DNA of 64,000 nt from Micromonospora sp. WMMA1363 (GTDB taxonomy: Bacteria > Actinomycetota > Actinomycetes > Mycobacteriales > Micromonosporaceae), in assembly GCF_030345795.1 (NCBI RefSeq), contig NZ_JAUALB010000001.1, forward strand, positions 1,359,001 through 1,423,000. Direction: 5' to 3'. The notes beneath the pieces were generated by a model. It had not been told where the DNA came from. It searched no databases and saw nothing but the letters and a program-made list of their open reading frames with translations. Made by a program: the position numbers and the translations under genes. The number at the start of each line of letters is the position of its first letter. Position 1 is the stretch's first letter. Shown here piece by piece: positions 52,434-61,015 of this stretch.

Positions 52434-53236
52434 CCGATCAGCAGGACGTGATGGCCGCCCTGGTGGCCGAGGGCAACGAGGTCGACGGGCTGGTGGCCGG
52501 GTTGGCCCCGGAACAGTGGGCGCTGCCGACCCCGGCACCAGGATGGACGATCGCCCACCAGATCGCCCACCTGACGGCCACGTTCCGCATCGCCGGGATG
52601 GCGGCAGCGCAGCCGGACGCCTTCACGGCGATGCTCTCCCGGCTCAGCGGCGACTTCAACGGCAACGTGGAGGCCGCCCTGTCGGAGTACCTCGACGACC
52701 CGCCGGAGGTGTTGCTGCAGCGGTGGCGGGCCGAGCGGACCGCCGCCGTGAAGGCGCTCGTCGCGGTGCCGTCCACCCAGTTGGTGCCGTGGCTGGTGCG
52801 CCCACTGCCGCCGGGTGTCCTCGCCGCCGCCGGGATGCTGGAGCTGTTCGGGCACGGGCAGGACATCGCCGACGCACTCAAGGTCCGCCGGACGCCGACC
52901 GACCGGGTCGGGCACCTGGTCGGCTTCGCCGCCCGCACCTGGGACTTCGGCTATTTGGCTCGGGGCCTGACGCCACCGGACGCCGAGCTGCGTTTCGAGC
53001 TGACCGCCCCGTCGGGCCGGGTGTGGACCTTCGGTCCGCAGGATTCGCCGGCGACGGTGACCGGCTCCGCGTGGGACTTCTGTCTGTTGGTCTCCCGCCG
53101 CCGCCACCGCGACGACCTGGCCCTGCAGGCCACCGGTGAGATCGCCGATCGCTGGCTCGACATCGCCCAGGCCTACCGGGGCCCGGCCGGCCCGGGCCGG
53201 AGCCCGGGCCAGTTCGCCGAACTGGACGGCCGCTGA
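52430..53236 (+). CDS. TIGR03084/DinB-like maleylpyruvate isomerase-type protein
   Basis: The 268-residue protein resembles the actinobacterial TIGR03084 family (DinB/mycothiol-dependent isomerase N-terminal fold): WALPTPAPGWTIAHQIAHLT, with metal-binding His in HQIAHL, and a third His in LELFGHGQDIADAL. Such proteins often use mycothiol and a divalent metal, but this family has no proven reaction. GTG 52430 overlaps the CopC-like stop. It ends the three-gene transcript. Mycothiol dependence is inferred from the fold. Confidence 0.75.
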   Translation: MTDQQDVMAALVAEGNEVDGLVAGLAPEQWALPTPAPGWTIAHQIAHLTATFRIAGMAAAQPDAFTAMLSRLSGDFNGNVEAALSEYLDDPPEVLLQRWRAERTAAVKALVAVPSTQLVPWLVRPLPPGVLAAAGMLELFGHGQDIADALKVRRTPTDRVGHLVGFAARTWDFGYLARGLTPPDAELRFELTAPSGRVWTFGPQDSPATVTGSAWDFCLLVSRRRHRDDLALQATGEIADRWLDIAQAYRGPAGPGRSPGQFAELDGR

Positions 53237-53371
53237 CCAGGCCCCAGCCACCGGGGTTGCGGCGCCGTCGGCCGGCTGAACTGGCCGGCGGAGCCGCACC
53301 CCAGGTCGGGGAGCCTCCAGCGCGCCCGCCGAAGGCCGTACGCGTGACGGCCGCGGACGCTGCCGATGCCG

Positions 53372-53935
53372 TCAACCGGGGCGGGTGAGCTCGGCGTAGT
53401 CAGCGGCGACGAGGGGCACCTGGGACAGCGACCCGTCGGCGCGGGGCACCCCGAGTGGCTGGCCGTCCCGGATGAACGACACCGCGTCGACCTCCGCGTG
53501 GGCGGTCAGGGTGCAGACGATCTGCCCGAACGCGAGGACCTCATCGCTGCGGCCGGTCTCGTCACCCGTCGCGGGGAGGTCGATCTCGGCCCGCGTACCG
53601 GCGAGCCGAACGCCCGCAGCGGCCACGGCCCCGGGCAGCGCGGTGATCAGCCCGGAGTCACGCTCGGCCGGGCTCGGCCCGGCGAGCAGGTGCTCGAGCT
53701 GCTGGTCGACCGTCGGCGGGGTGTCGATGCGCCGGACGACCTTGACGAGGTGGTCGTCGCGCACGAAGCAGAGCGCCTCGTCTACCTGGCCGGTCGGGAC
53801 GGTGGAGGTGGTCGCACCGGGGGTGGGGAACACGCCGGGCGGCGCCTCCACGGCGCGCGGCCGGTCGTCGGTGGGGACGCCGCAACCGGCGAGGAACAGG
53901 ACGAGCAGCACGGCCCCCGCCGCCCGGGCGGTCAC
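53372..53935 (-). CDS. GerMN-domain lipoprotein, LpqB/CseA-like
   Basis: This 187-residue lipoprotein has a signal ending in the lipobox LFLAGC (Cys18) and a GerMN-like domain with VDEALCFVRDDHLVKVVRR and EHLLAGPSPAERDSGLITAL. It is the third gene of a response regulator-kinase-lipoprotein transcript; its GTG overlaps the kinase stop. The order resembles MtrA-MtrB-LpqB and the Streptomyces CseABC cell-envelope stress system, in which the lipoprotein tunes the kinase. It should face outside the membrane. Confidence 0.82.
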   Translation of the reverse strand: MTARAAGAVLLVLFLAGCGVPTDDRPRAVEAPPGVFPTPGATTSTVPTGQVDEALCFVRDDHLVKVVRRIDTPPTVDQQLEHLLAGPSPAERDSGLITALPGAVAAAGVRLAGTRAEIDLPATGDETGRSDEVLAFGQIVCTLTAHAEVDAVSFIRDGQPLGVPRADGSLSQVPLVAADYAELTRPG

Positions 53936-55284
53936 TCGACACTCCCGGGCAGTTCCACCCGGAAGCGGGCGCCGCCGCCGGGCCGGTCGTCGACCGTGGC
54001 GCGTCCGCCGTGCGCCGCGGCGTGCTGCGCGACGATGGCCAGACCGAGCCCGGTGCCGTCGGTGGCGGCGCGGGCGTGCGCGGCGCGCCCGCGGACGAAC
54101 CGGTCGAAGATGGCCTCCCGGTCCTCGACCGGTACGCCCGCGCCCGCATCGTCCACTTCGATCACGCCGGCGCCGCGGGCGGCCGACAGGCGCACCGCGA
54201 TCGGGCCGCCGCCGTACCGGACCGCGTTCTCCAGCAGATTCACCAGCAGCTGCTCGATCCGCCGCCGGTCGACCCGCCAGTCGGTTGGCGTGCCGGGTTC
54301 GACGTCCACCAGGTCCGCCGGCAGCGCGCGGCCGCGGCACAGTTCGCGGGCCAGCGCCGCCACGTCCACAGGCTCCCGCTGGGCGGGCTGGTCGGCGCGG
54401 GCCAGCTCGATGAGGTCGTTGACGAGCTGCTGGAAGCGGTCGATCTCGTCGACGACCAGTCCCGCCGCGGTCGCTGTTCGCTCATCGTGGTGTTCACGCC
54501 GGCGGGTGAGCACGCTCGCGGCGGCGGCGAGGGTCTGCAGCGGGGAGCGCAGCTCGTGGCTCACGTCGGCGGCGAAGCGCCGGTCCCGTTCGATCCGCCG
54601 GGCCAGTTGGTCGACCATGTCGTTGAACGAGGTCGACAGGCGGGTCAGGTCGGAGTCGGTGGTCGGGGCCAGCCGGATGGTGAAATCGCCGCCGGCGATC
54701 TTCTCGGCGGCGTCCGCAACCGCGGTCAGCGGGCGGAGGCTGTGCCGCGTCGCGTACCAGCCGAAGGCCGCGCCGGAGCCCGCGACCATGATCGCCACGG
54801 CGGTCAGCGCCAGCGCGAGCACCTGGAAGGTCTCCTCCAGTTCCCGCAACGAGGTCAGCTCGTAGTAGGTCGCCCGGTCCGACAGGGGCACGCCCACCAG
54901 CAGGGTGAGCTGCCCGGCCAGCCGAACCCGCTGCACGGCGGGCCGGCCGCCGCGGACCCACTCGTGCAGCGCGTCCGGCACGCCGGTCGCCGCAGCCTCG
55001 GCGGTGCGCGCGTACCAGGCACCGTCGAGGTGCAGCAGCGGCCGCCGGGTGCTGCCGGTGTCCAGCGACCGCAACACCTCGACGACGTCGGGGTGATCGG
55101 TGTCCAGCCCGGTGCGCACCACGGCCGCGTCGAAGTACGCCACGCGTACGGCGGTGTGTTCCCGTTCGTCGAGCAGGGAGCGCCGGGTCAGGTCGTACGA
55201 GATCAGCGCCATCGACGACGCCAGCAGCGCGGCGCCGACGGCGAACCCGGCCGTCACCCGCGCGCGGAGCCCGAGCCGTCTCAT
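53932..55284 (-). CDS. Sensor histidine kinase
   Basis: This 450-residue kinase has two transmembrane helices (residues about 10-30 and 165-190) around an extracytoplasmic sensor domain. A HAMP-type linker (RHSLRPLTAVADAAEKIAGG), an H-box FAADVSHELRSPL, an N-box LVNLLENAVRYG, and the G-boxes DDAGAGVPVEDREAIFDRF and DGTGLGLAIV follow. It resembles CseC/MtrB-type envelope stress kinases. ATG 55284 overlaps the response-regulator stop, and the lipoprotein gene overlaps its own end. The stimulus is unknown. Confidence 0.9.
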   Translation of the reverse strand: MRRLGLRARVTAGFAVGAALLASSMALISYDLTRRSLLDEREHTAVRVAYFDAAVVRTGLDTDHPDVVEVLRSLDTGSTRRPLLHLDGAWYARTAEAAATGVPDALHEWVRGGRPAVQRVRLAGQLTLLVGVPLSDRATYYELTSLRELEETFQVLALALTAVAIMVAGSGAAFGWYATRHSLRPLTAVADAAEKIAGGDFTIRLAPTTDSDLTRLSTSFNDMVDQLARRIERDRRFAADVSHELRSPLQTLAAAASVLTRRREHHDERTATAAGLVVDEIDRFQQLVNDLIELARADQPAQREPVDVAALARELCRGRALPADLVDVEPGTPTDWRVDRRRIEQLLVNLLENAVRYGGGPIAVRLSAARGAGVIEVDDAGAGVPVEDREAIFDRFVRGRAAHARAATDGTGLGLAIVAQHAAAHGGRATVDDRPGGGARFRVELPGSVE

Positions 55285-55955
55285 CGTTGCAGCTTGTAGC
55301 CGAGGCCGCGCAGGGTGACCAGGTATCGCGGGTTGCCCGGCTCCGCCTCGATCTTCTGGCGCAGCCGCCCGACGTGGACGTCGACCAGGCGCTCGTCGCC
55401 GGTGTCGTACCCCCAGACCCGCTGGAGCAGCTGCTGCCGGGACAGGACCCGCCCGGCGTGCTCCGCCAGTTCGCAGAGCAGCCGGAACTCCGTGCGGGTC
55501 AACGACACCGGCTGTCCGGCCCGGCGTACCTCCCCGGCGTCGGGACTGATCTCCAGGTCTCCGATGACCTGCACGGCGACCGGGCCCGACCGGGTCCGCC
55601 CTCGGCGACGCAGGGCCCGCAGCCGCGCCGACAGCTCCTTGATGGCGACCGGCTTGACCACGTAGTCGTCGGCGCCGGCCTCCAGCGCCGCGACGATGTC
55701 GTGCGTGTCGTCGCGTGCGCTGATCACCACGATCGGGACGTCGTCGTCCCGGCGCAACTGTCGGATGCACTCGAACCCGTCCAGCCCCGGCAGCATGAGG
55801 TCGACCAGCACGTAGTCGGCCGGCTCCGACCGCTGGGACCGCAGCCCCTCCTCGGCGGTCGCCGCGCCGCGCGCGGCGTACCCCTCCTCCTCCAGCGCGA
55901 GCAGCAGCGCCAGCCGGATTCGGTCGTCATCCTCGATCACCAGTACGGCTGTCAT
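55281..55955 (-). CDS. OmpR-family response regulator
   Basis: The 224-residue regulator has a receiver domain with the acidic cluster EDDDR, phospho-acceptor Asp52 in LVDLMLPGLDG and Lys in VVKPVA. A winged-helix DNA-binding domain follows (LTRTEFRLLCELAEHAGRVL, VDVHVGRLRQKIE). It is closest in pattern to CseB/MtrA. ATG 55955 follows GGGAGGA. It heads the operon with the kinase and lipoprotein. Targets are unknown; the STAS-domain genes start on the other strand 155 bp away. Confidence 0.9.
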   Translation of the reverse strand: MTAVLVIEDDDRIRLALLLALEEEGYAARGAATAEEGLRSQRSEPADYVLVDLMLPGLDGFECIRQLRRDDDVPIVVISARDDTHDIVAALEAGADDYVVKPVAIKELSARLRALRRRGRTRSGPVAVQVIGDLEISPDAGEVRRAGQPVSLTRTEFRLLCELAEHAGRVLSRQQLLQRVWGYDTGDERLVDVHVGRLRQKIEAEPGNPRYLVTLRGLGYKLQR

Positions 55956-56110
55956 AACGGCATCCTCCCTGCCTGTGCTCCAGGCGCCCAGCCGCGGTCC
56001 CCCGCCGCAGGATTTGTCACGCGACTGTCATCCAACCGCGCCGGCCGCGACAAGATCCACTTAGAGGGTGTAATGCGGGCCTGGACAACCGTGACGCAAG
56101 GAGGGCAGGT

Positions 56111-56539
56111 ATGACCGCGCCGCAGGCCGTCCCGCCGGAGTGCACGGTACCCCGGGTCGAGGTGGGCATCACCGAGGACCTACACCTGGACACGCTCCCA
56201 GAGGTCGGTGCCGTCTTCGACCGGATCCTGTCGCTGGATCCGCACGAGGTGGTGGTCGATCTGTCCGGATGCCGGCACATCGACGCCGCCGCCATCAGCC
56301 TGCTGCTCGACGTGCACCGACGGCTGACCCGCCGCCGCGCCGTTCTCGTCCTCCGCGATCCCAACCCCCGGATCCGCAGCATCCTGCACACCGCCCGCGT
56401 GGACGCCGCGCTCCCGATCGTCAGCTCCAGCCCCGATGGAGCGACAGCGCCCCCACGCCCCGCCGGAGCACCCAGCCGGACCCTCTCCACGGTCCACGGT
56501 CGCGCGCGAGTCGCCGTACCGCCCCGGGCCGCCAGCTGA
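56111..56539 (+). CDS. STAS-domain protein (anti-sigma-factor antagonist type)
   Basis: The 142-residue protein holds a STAS domain with EVVVDLSGCRHIDAAAISLL (residues about 46-65) and LVLRDPNPRIRSILHTARV. The serine usually phosphorylated in SpoIIAA-type antagonists sits in a different context (DLSGC / AAAIS), so regulation by phosphorylation is uncertain. A disordered tail follows residue 110. It starts a small gene set with a second STAS protein and other stress-type genes. Role in partner switching is inferred. Confidence 0.75.
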   Translation: MTAPQAVPPECTVPRVEVGITEDLHLDTLPEVGAVFDRILSLDPHEVVVDLSGCRHIDAAAISLLLDVHRRLTRRRAVLVLRDPNPRIRSILHTARVDAALPIVSSSPDGATAPPRPAGAPSRTLSTVHGRARVAVPPRAAS

Positions 56540-56551
56540 GAGGAGGCAGCC

Positions 56552-56896
56552 GTGACCGGCAACGCACTCATCCACGCCCTCGTCGTCGGCCTCGCCGTCG
56601 GGGCACTCGGACGGCTCGTCCTCCCGGGACGGCCGGCCGCACCGGTCTGGCTGACTCTCGCGGTGGGCGTCGGCGCCGCACTGCTCGGCACCATCAGCGC
56701 CCGCGTCGCCGGGCTCGACGTCGCCGGGCCCAGCCTGCTCCGGCTGGGCGTCCAGGCCGGCTTCGCCGGTGCCGCAGTCGTCCTCGCCGTCGCCACCGCG
56801 GGGCGGGCACCGCGCACCGCGGAGGGTGCCACGACCCGGTGGCGGACCGCCACCGACCCGACCGCGCCGACGGACCAGGAAGGGAAGCACCCATGA
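56552..56896 (+). CDS. Small membrane protein, GlsB/YeaQ-like
   Basis: The 114-residue protein has three hydrophobic helices (IHALVVGLAVGALGRLVLPG, VWLTLAVGVGAALLGTISAR, LGVQAGFAGAAVVLAVATAG) with the glycine-rich pattern of the GlsB/YeaQ/YmgE transglycosylase-associated family, often linked to envelope or general stress. GTG 56552 follows GAGGAGG. Its stop overlaps the next gene's ATG (ATGA). Molecular function is unknown. Confidence 0.7.
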   Translation: MTGNALIHALVVGLAVGALGRLVLPGRPAAPVWLTLAVGVGAALLGTISARVAGLDVAGPSLLRLGVQAGFAGAAVVLAVATAGRAPRTAEGATTRWRTATDPTAPTDQEGKHP

Positions 56897-57441
56897 CCGT
56901 CGTGCCGGACGAGAACACGATGACCCTGATCTGCGACGGTTGCGGCGACACCGCCGCGAGCACCGCCGTCGTCCTGCCCGACGCCGAGGTGGTTTGGACC
57001 CTGGTGTCGGAACACGGGTGGAGCGGCTCCCCCTTCGCGACCGGCCCGCACCGGTGCCCGCGTTGCACCCCGCTCCCCGCCCCTGGAGAGGCGGCGGCCG
57101 GCACGCACCCCCTCGGGGCCGAGGATCTCGAAGAGATCGGCGACCCGGTGCCGGCCGCCGCCGAACCGGACACCGGGGCGTTGCAGGCGGCACTCGCAGC
57201 CGTGGAGGAACACGACGGCCGGGTGACGGTGGACCTCTCCGCCGTCGAACAGATCGACTCGGTCGGTCTCGGCCTGCTGGTCCGCGCCCGGCAGGAGGCG
57301 CGCCAGCGGGGCGCGGTGCTGTGCCTCCGCGCCCCGTCCCGGTTCGTGTTGACCGTGCTGCACACGATGCGCCTGGAGACCGCGTTCCCGGTCGTCGCGG
57401 CCCGGTCCGGAACCGCGTCCGAGCCCGAGGTGCTCGTCTGA
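56893..57441 (+). CDS. Zinc-ribbon plus STAS-domain protein
   Basis: The 182-residue protein joins an N-terminal four-cysteine zinc ribbon (LICDGCGDT and HRCPRCTPL) to a C-terminal STAS domain (VTVDLSAVEQIDSVGLGLLV, residues about 106-125). The STAS half parallels the protein at 56111-56539, so the two are probably related partners. The DS of QIDSVG is where antagonists are phosphorylated. It is coupled to the small membrane protein upstream. The fusion suggests metal- or redox-sensitive control of a sigma-factor pathway. Confidence 0.75.
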   Translation: MTVVPDENTMTLICDGCGDTAASTAVVLPDAEVVWTLVSEHGWSGSPFATGPHRCPRCTPLPAPGEAAAGTHPLGAEDLEEIGDPVPAAAEPDTGALQAALAAVEEHDGRVTVDLSAVEQIDSVGLGLLVRARQEARQRGAVLCLRAPSRFVLTVLHTMRLETAFPVVAARSGTASEPEVLV

Positions 57442-57515
57442 GCGGACCGCGTCACACGGTTGACGACCGCGCCTATCCGCTCCCCCGCGAACCCGCCCGA
57501 GATGAGGACGCCGAC

Positions 57516-57812
57516 ATGGTCATGCCCTGGTCCACGCCCGAGAACGACCCCTTCCACCCCACCTGGGACCCGCCGCAGCCGGATGACGAGGACACCCGGC
57601 TGGCGGCGCTCGCCGCGCAGCGGCTCAGCATCGACTGGACGACGCGACGCCAGCAGATCACGGTGACGGTGCAGAACCGGGTGGTCATCCTCGCCGGCAA
57701 GGTCGCCCACGTCGACGCGCGGACGGCGGCCGGGGAACTCGCCTGGGACGTTCCGGGCGTCGCCGACGTCTGCAACACCCTCCGCGTGGTGGAACGAGGC
57801 CGAAGGCGCTGA
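57516..57812 (+). CDS. BON-domain protein
   Basis: This 98-residue protein is mostly a BON domain: QITVTVQNRVVILAGKVAH, TAAGELAWDVPGVADVCNTL. BON domains bind membranes or lipids and occur in osmotic-stress proteins such as OsmY. No signal peptide is seen, so it is probably cytoplasmic and membrane-associated. ATG 57516 follows a GAGGA; ATG 57522 is possible. It follows the STAS genes and fits the same stress group. Confidence 0.75.
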   Translation: MVMPWSTPENDPFHPTWDPPQPDDEDTRLAALAAQRLSIDWTTRRQQITVTVQNRVVILAGKVAHVDARTAAGELAWDVPGVADVCNTLRVVERGRRR

Positions 57813-58070
57813 CCCCGCCGCGGCCAACCCGGCCCGGCGGAGCGCGGGCCCGCGTGTGGACCGGTGGATCGGGACGGCGGGGCGGCGATCGATCAGGCCG
57901 CCCGGGACTTCGTCCACCAGGGTTGATCCGGCACCAGAGTTTGATCCGGTCGCCCGGCCGGCACGTACCGGTGGAGGGAGCGGACGACAGCGCGTACGGT
58001 ACGCTACCGCCCGATCACTACGACGACTCGTCGAGGCCGCCGTCGGGCCGCGGCGGACGCGGAGGTTCCG

Positions 58071-58634
58071 GTGACGGACGACGACACGGAGGTCACGGCG
58101 TGGGCACTGGCCGCCGGCCGGGGTGACCGCGACGCCGCCACCCGGTTCGTGCGGGCGACACAGCTACAGGTCCGCCGTTTCCTCGCCGCACTGGTCTCGC
58201 CGTCGGAAGCCGACGACCTGGCGCAGGAGGTGTTCCTGCGGGCGGTACGGTCGTTGCCGTCGTTCGCCGGCCGGTCCACCGCTCGGACCTGGCTGTTCGC
58301 CATCGCCCGCCGGGTCGCCGTCGACCATGTCCGCGCCGCGACGGCTCGACCACGTACCGTACCGATGTCGGACTCGTTCGACGCTGCGGACGTGGCGCGC
58401 AGCGGCTTCGACCGGCAGGTCGCGCTGGAACACCTCGTCGCGGCGTTGCCGGCCGAGCGGCGGGAGGCGTTCGTCGCCACCCAGATCCTCGGCCTGTCCT
58501 ACGCCGAGGCGGCGCAGGTGTGCGAATGCCCGGTCGGCACGATCCGGTCACGAGTGGCGCGGGCCCGCGAGGATCTGCTCACCGCCGTCGATGATGCCCG
58601 GGACGTCCGGCGCGGTGGTGCTACGGCCGGCTGA
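58071..58634 (+). CDS. ECF-type RNA polymerase sigma factor
   Basis: The 187-residue protein has sigma region 2 (EADDLAQEVFLRAVRSLPSF, then TARTWLFAIARRVAVDHVR) and region 4 (ERREAFVATQILGLSYAEAA, CPVGTIRSRVARARED). It is a group-IV (ECF) sigma factor of the SigC/SigM-like type. No zinc-binding anti-sigma gene follows; instead a peroxidase remnant and a PepSY membrane protein do. GTG 58071 was taken from the first good frame. Its regulator is not identifiable. Confidence 0.85.
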   Translation: MTDDDTEVTAWALAAGRGDRDAATRFVRATQLQVRRFLAALVSPSEADDLAQEVFLRAVRSLPSFAGRSTARTWLFAIARRVAVDHVRAATARPRTVPMSDSFDAADVARSGFDRQVALEHLVAALPAERREAFVATQILGLSYAEAAQVCECPVGTIRSRVARAREDLLTAVDDARDVRRGGATAG

Positions 58635-59046
58635 GCCAGCCCGAGCCCGCTGGCCGGCCGAAACTGTCGGGCACCTGTTCGGCCACCTCGATGGCACGGC
58701 CAACCCGAAAGCCGGCACCCCTCGACAACGTATCGTCACCGCCCGGCCGCTCGCACCGGACGTCGCGACCGCGTCGTCGCCGGCCGCCGCGCGGGTGGGC
58801 CGGCCGGCGGCGGGCCTACCGGCGGTCGGTGTCGACGGCGTGGTCCCGCTCGCGCGGGTCGTGGCGGTCGGTCGCGCTCGACCGTCGACGGAACCGGTCA
58901 CGGTAGACGCCGAAGCCCAGGGAACCACCGGGACATCACACCCGACTATCCGACGGGAGATGGCGACCGGGCGCCGCCTGACACCACCGCTCCTCGAGGC
59001 GTGAGCCGGTCGACCCAATACTCTTCCACTCCGATCGGAGAAGTAG
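58635..59046. other. 412-bp region with peroxidase remnant
   Basis: No intact gene is present. The left part holds a dye-decolorizing-peroxidase fragment, listed separately; the right part, up to the PepSY gene, shows no clear motif. Confidence 0.6.
58640..59004 (+). pseudogene. DyP-type peroxidase remnant
   Basis: The plus-strand frame reads TVGHLFGHLDGTANPKAGTP (58660-58725). This is the signature of dye-decolorizing peroxidases (usually LFGFKDGTANP.GTP), which sits next to the catalytic Asp. Nothing before it belongs to the family, because the reading runs out of the sigma-factor gene's 3' end. After it the expected conserved strands are broken across frames; a WRSVALDRRRNR-like stretch in another frame may be the later motif. 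So only a fragment of a lost heme-peroxidase gene remains. No start or ribosome-binding site is visible. Confidence 0.5.
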
Positions 59047-60492
59047 ATGTCCATGATCAAGTTGTCCGGAGATTCCACCGCGGAATCCGGCGCCGACCGG
59101 AGCGCCGCCCCGCGACCGGCCCGGCCGAGCACACCCCTCGCGGCGCTGCTGGTCCGGCTGCACTTCTACACCGGCATCCTCGTCGCCCCGTTCCTGGTCA
59201 TCGCCGCCCTGACCGGCCTCGCATACACCGTCACACCGCAGTTGGACCAGGCACTGTACGGCGACAAGCTCACTGTCGCCGGCACCGGCGCCCAGCCGAG
59301 GACGCTGGCCGAACAGGTCACCGCCGCACGAACCGCGCACCCGGACGGCATCCTCGCCGCAGTGCAGCCCGGTGCCGACGGCAGGACCACCCAGGTGGTC
59401 TTCTCGCAGCCCGAGCTGGGCGATAAGCAGCACACGGTCTACGTCAACCCCTACACGGCCGAGGTGACGGGACAGCTAACCACGTGGTTCGGCGCCACCC
59501 CGGTCACCACCTGGCTGGACGACCTGCATCGCAACCTGCACCTCGGCGACGTCGGCCGGCACTATTCCGAGATCGCCGCGAGCTGGCTGTGGCTCCTCGT
59601 CCTCGGTGGCGTCGTCCTGTGGTGGCGCCGGCGAACCACCGGCCGTGCCCGGATCCGGCACCTGCTGCTGCCGGACCTGGCGTCCCACCGGGGGGTTCGC
59701 CGCACCCGGAGCTGGCATGCCACCATGGGCGTCTGGCTCGCCGTCGGCCTGCTCTTCCTGTCCATGACGGGCCTCACCTGGTCGAGATTCGCCGGCGCGA
59801 ACTTCGGCGCCGGCCTCGACGCCCTCGACGCCGGTCGGCCCGCGCTCGACACGAGCCTGGGCACCGGTCCAAGCGACAGCGGCGGGGAGCACCAGCACGG
59901 CTTACCCGGAGTGGGCGGACCGGCGGACCCGGCGACCTTCGACCGCGTCCTCACCGTCGCCCGCGACGCCGGGCTGTCCGGCCCGATCGAGATCGCCCCC
60001 GCCGAGGAGCCGGGGGCTGCCTGGACCGTCGCCCAGACCGACAACACCTGGCCCGTTGCCCGGGACCGCGTGGCCGTTGACCCCACCGACGGCGCCATCA
60101 CCGCCCGCAGCAACTTCGCTGACTGGCCGCTGCTCGCCCAGCTCAGCAGCCTCGGGATCCAGGCCCACATGGGGCTGCTCTTCGGGCCGGTCAACCAGGT
60201 CCTGCTCGCCGGGCTCGCCCTCGGCCTGCTCTGCGTCGTCGTCTGGGGCTACCGGATGTGGTGGCAGCGCCGTCCCACTCGGGCTGACCGACGCGCCCCG
60301 ACGGGCGCCCCACCCGCCCGGGGCGGCCTCCGTGGTCTGCCCGTCTGGGCGCTGCTGCTCGGCGTGCCGCTGACCGTCGCCGTCGGCTGGGCGCTGCCCT
60401 GGTTCGGCGGGCCGCTGCTGGCCTTTCTCGCCGTCGACGCCGCACTGGGGATCGCCGCCCAGCGGAGGTCGGCGGGCCCGGTCGACGGGTGA
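59047..60492 (+). CDS. PepSY-associated membrane protein (PiuB-like)
   Basis: The 481-residue protein has four to five helices. It begins with LVRLHFYTGILVAPFLVIAA, has an extracytoplasmic PepSY-type region (YVNPYTAEVTGQLTTW), LHRNLHLGDVGRHYSEIAA, and HATMGVWLAVGLLFLSMTGL. This is the PepSY_TM family, linked to iron uptake (PiuB) or ferric reduction. A central insert is rich in Gly/His (EHQHGLPGVGG) and contains a TTA leucine codon (59902-59904). ATG 59047 lies three bases after GGAGAAGTAG-type sequence. Function is inferred from family. Confidence 0.78.
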   Translation: MSMIKLSGDSTAESGADRSAAPRPARPSTPLAALLVRLHFYTGILVAPFLVIAALTGLAYTVTPQLDQALYGDKLTVAGTGAQPRTLAEQVTAARTAHPDGILAAVQPGADGRTTQVVFSQPELGDKQHTVYVNPYTAEVTGQLTTWFGATPVTTWLDDLHRNLHLGDVGRHYSEIAASWLWLLVLGGVVLWWRRRTTGRARIRHLLLPDLASHRGVRRTRSWHATMGVWLAVGLLFLSMTGLTWSRFAGANFGAGLDALDAGRPALDTSLGTGPSDSGGEHQHGLPGVGGPADPATFDRVLTVARDAGLSGPIEIAPAEEPGAAWTVAQTDNTWPVARDRVAVDPTDGAITARSNFADWPLLAQLSSLGIQAHMGLLFGPVNQVLLAGLALGLLCVVVWGYRMWWQRRPTRADRRAPTGAPPARGGLRGLPVWALLLGVPLTVAVGWALPWFGGPLLAFLAVDAALGIAAQRRSAGPVDG

Positions 60493-60543
60493 CCACGACA
60501 CGAACCACGGAGGGGCCAGGGCGTCAACCGGATTCCCTTCCGT

Positions 60544-60583
60544 TCAGACGTGGAGGCGACCGATCAGACGTGGAGGCGGCCGA
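60544..60583. repeat. 20-bp tandem duplication at the end of the MaoC gene
   Basis: TCAGACGTGGAGGCG occurs at 60544-60558 and again at 60564-60578, a 20-bp period. The duplicated block spans the stop codon region of the MaoC gene and looks like a recent slippage event. Confidence 0.85.
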
Positions 60584-61015
60584 CCGTCTCCGCTACGCAG
60601 ACCGGTTTGCCGCCGGCGTCACTGTCGACGGTGACCGTGGCAACGACCTGGACGGCATCGCCGACCGCGGTCACCTCGTTGATGGTGGCGGTGGCCCGCA
60701 CCGCGCCGCCGACCCTTACCGGCGCGGGAAACCGCACCCGGTTGAGCCCATAGTTCACCCCCATCCGCACGCCCTCGACCCCGTACAGGCGGGAGACCAA
60801 CACCGGCAGCAGGGACAGGGTCAGGTAGCCGTGCGCGACGGTGCCGCCGTACGGCCCGGCGGCGGCGCGCTCCGGGTCGAGGTGGATCCACTGGTGGTCG
60901 TCGGTGGCGTCGGCGAACAGGTCCACGCGGCGCTGGTCGACCGGGTACCACGCCCCGGGCCGAGGATCTCGCCAACCGCGCGGGCCAACTCGTCAACGGA
61001 GGAGAAAGTCCTCAT
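60564..61015 (-). pseudogene. MaoC-like enoyl-CoA hydratase, frameshifted
   Basis: The ATG at 61015 (overlapping the acyl-CoA dehydrogenase stop, ATGA) starts MRTFSSVDELARAVGEILGP. The frame is then lost near 60949-60960, and the family sequence resumes in the next frame as YPVDQRRVDLFADATDDHQW. The interval of 452 nt is one base short of a multiple of three, consistent with a single-base loss in the CCCGGGGCG tract. Downstream the MaoC hotdog core is intact (HQWIHLDPERAAAGPYGG, AHGYLTLSLLP). It is either a real pseudogene or a base-calling error in a GC run. A 20-bp tandem duplication covers its stop codon. Confidence 0.75.
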
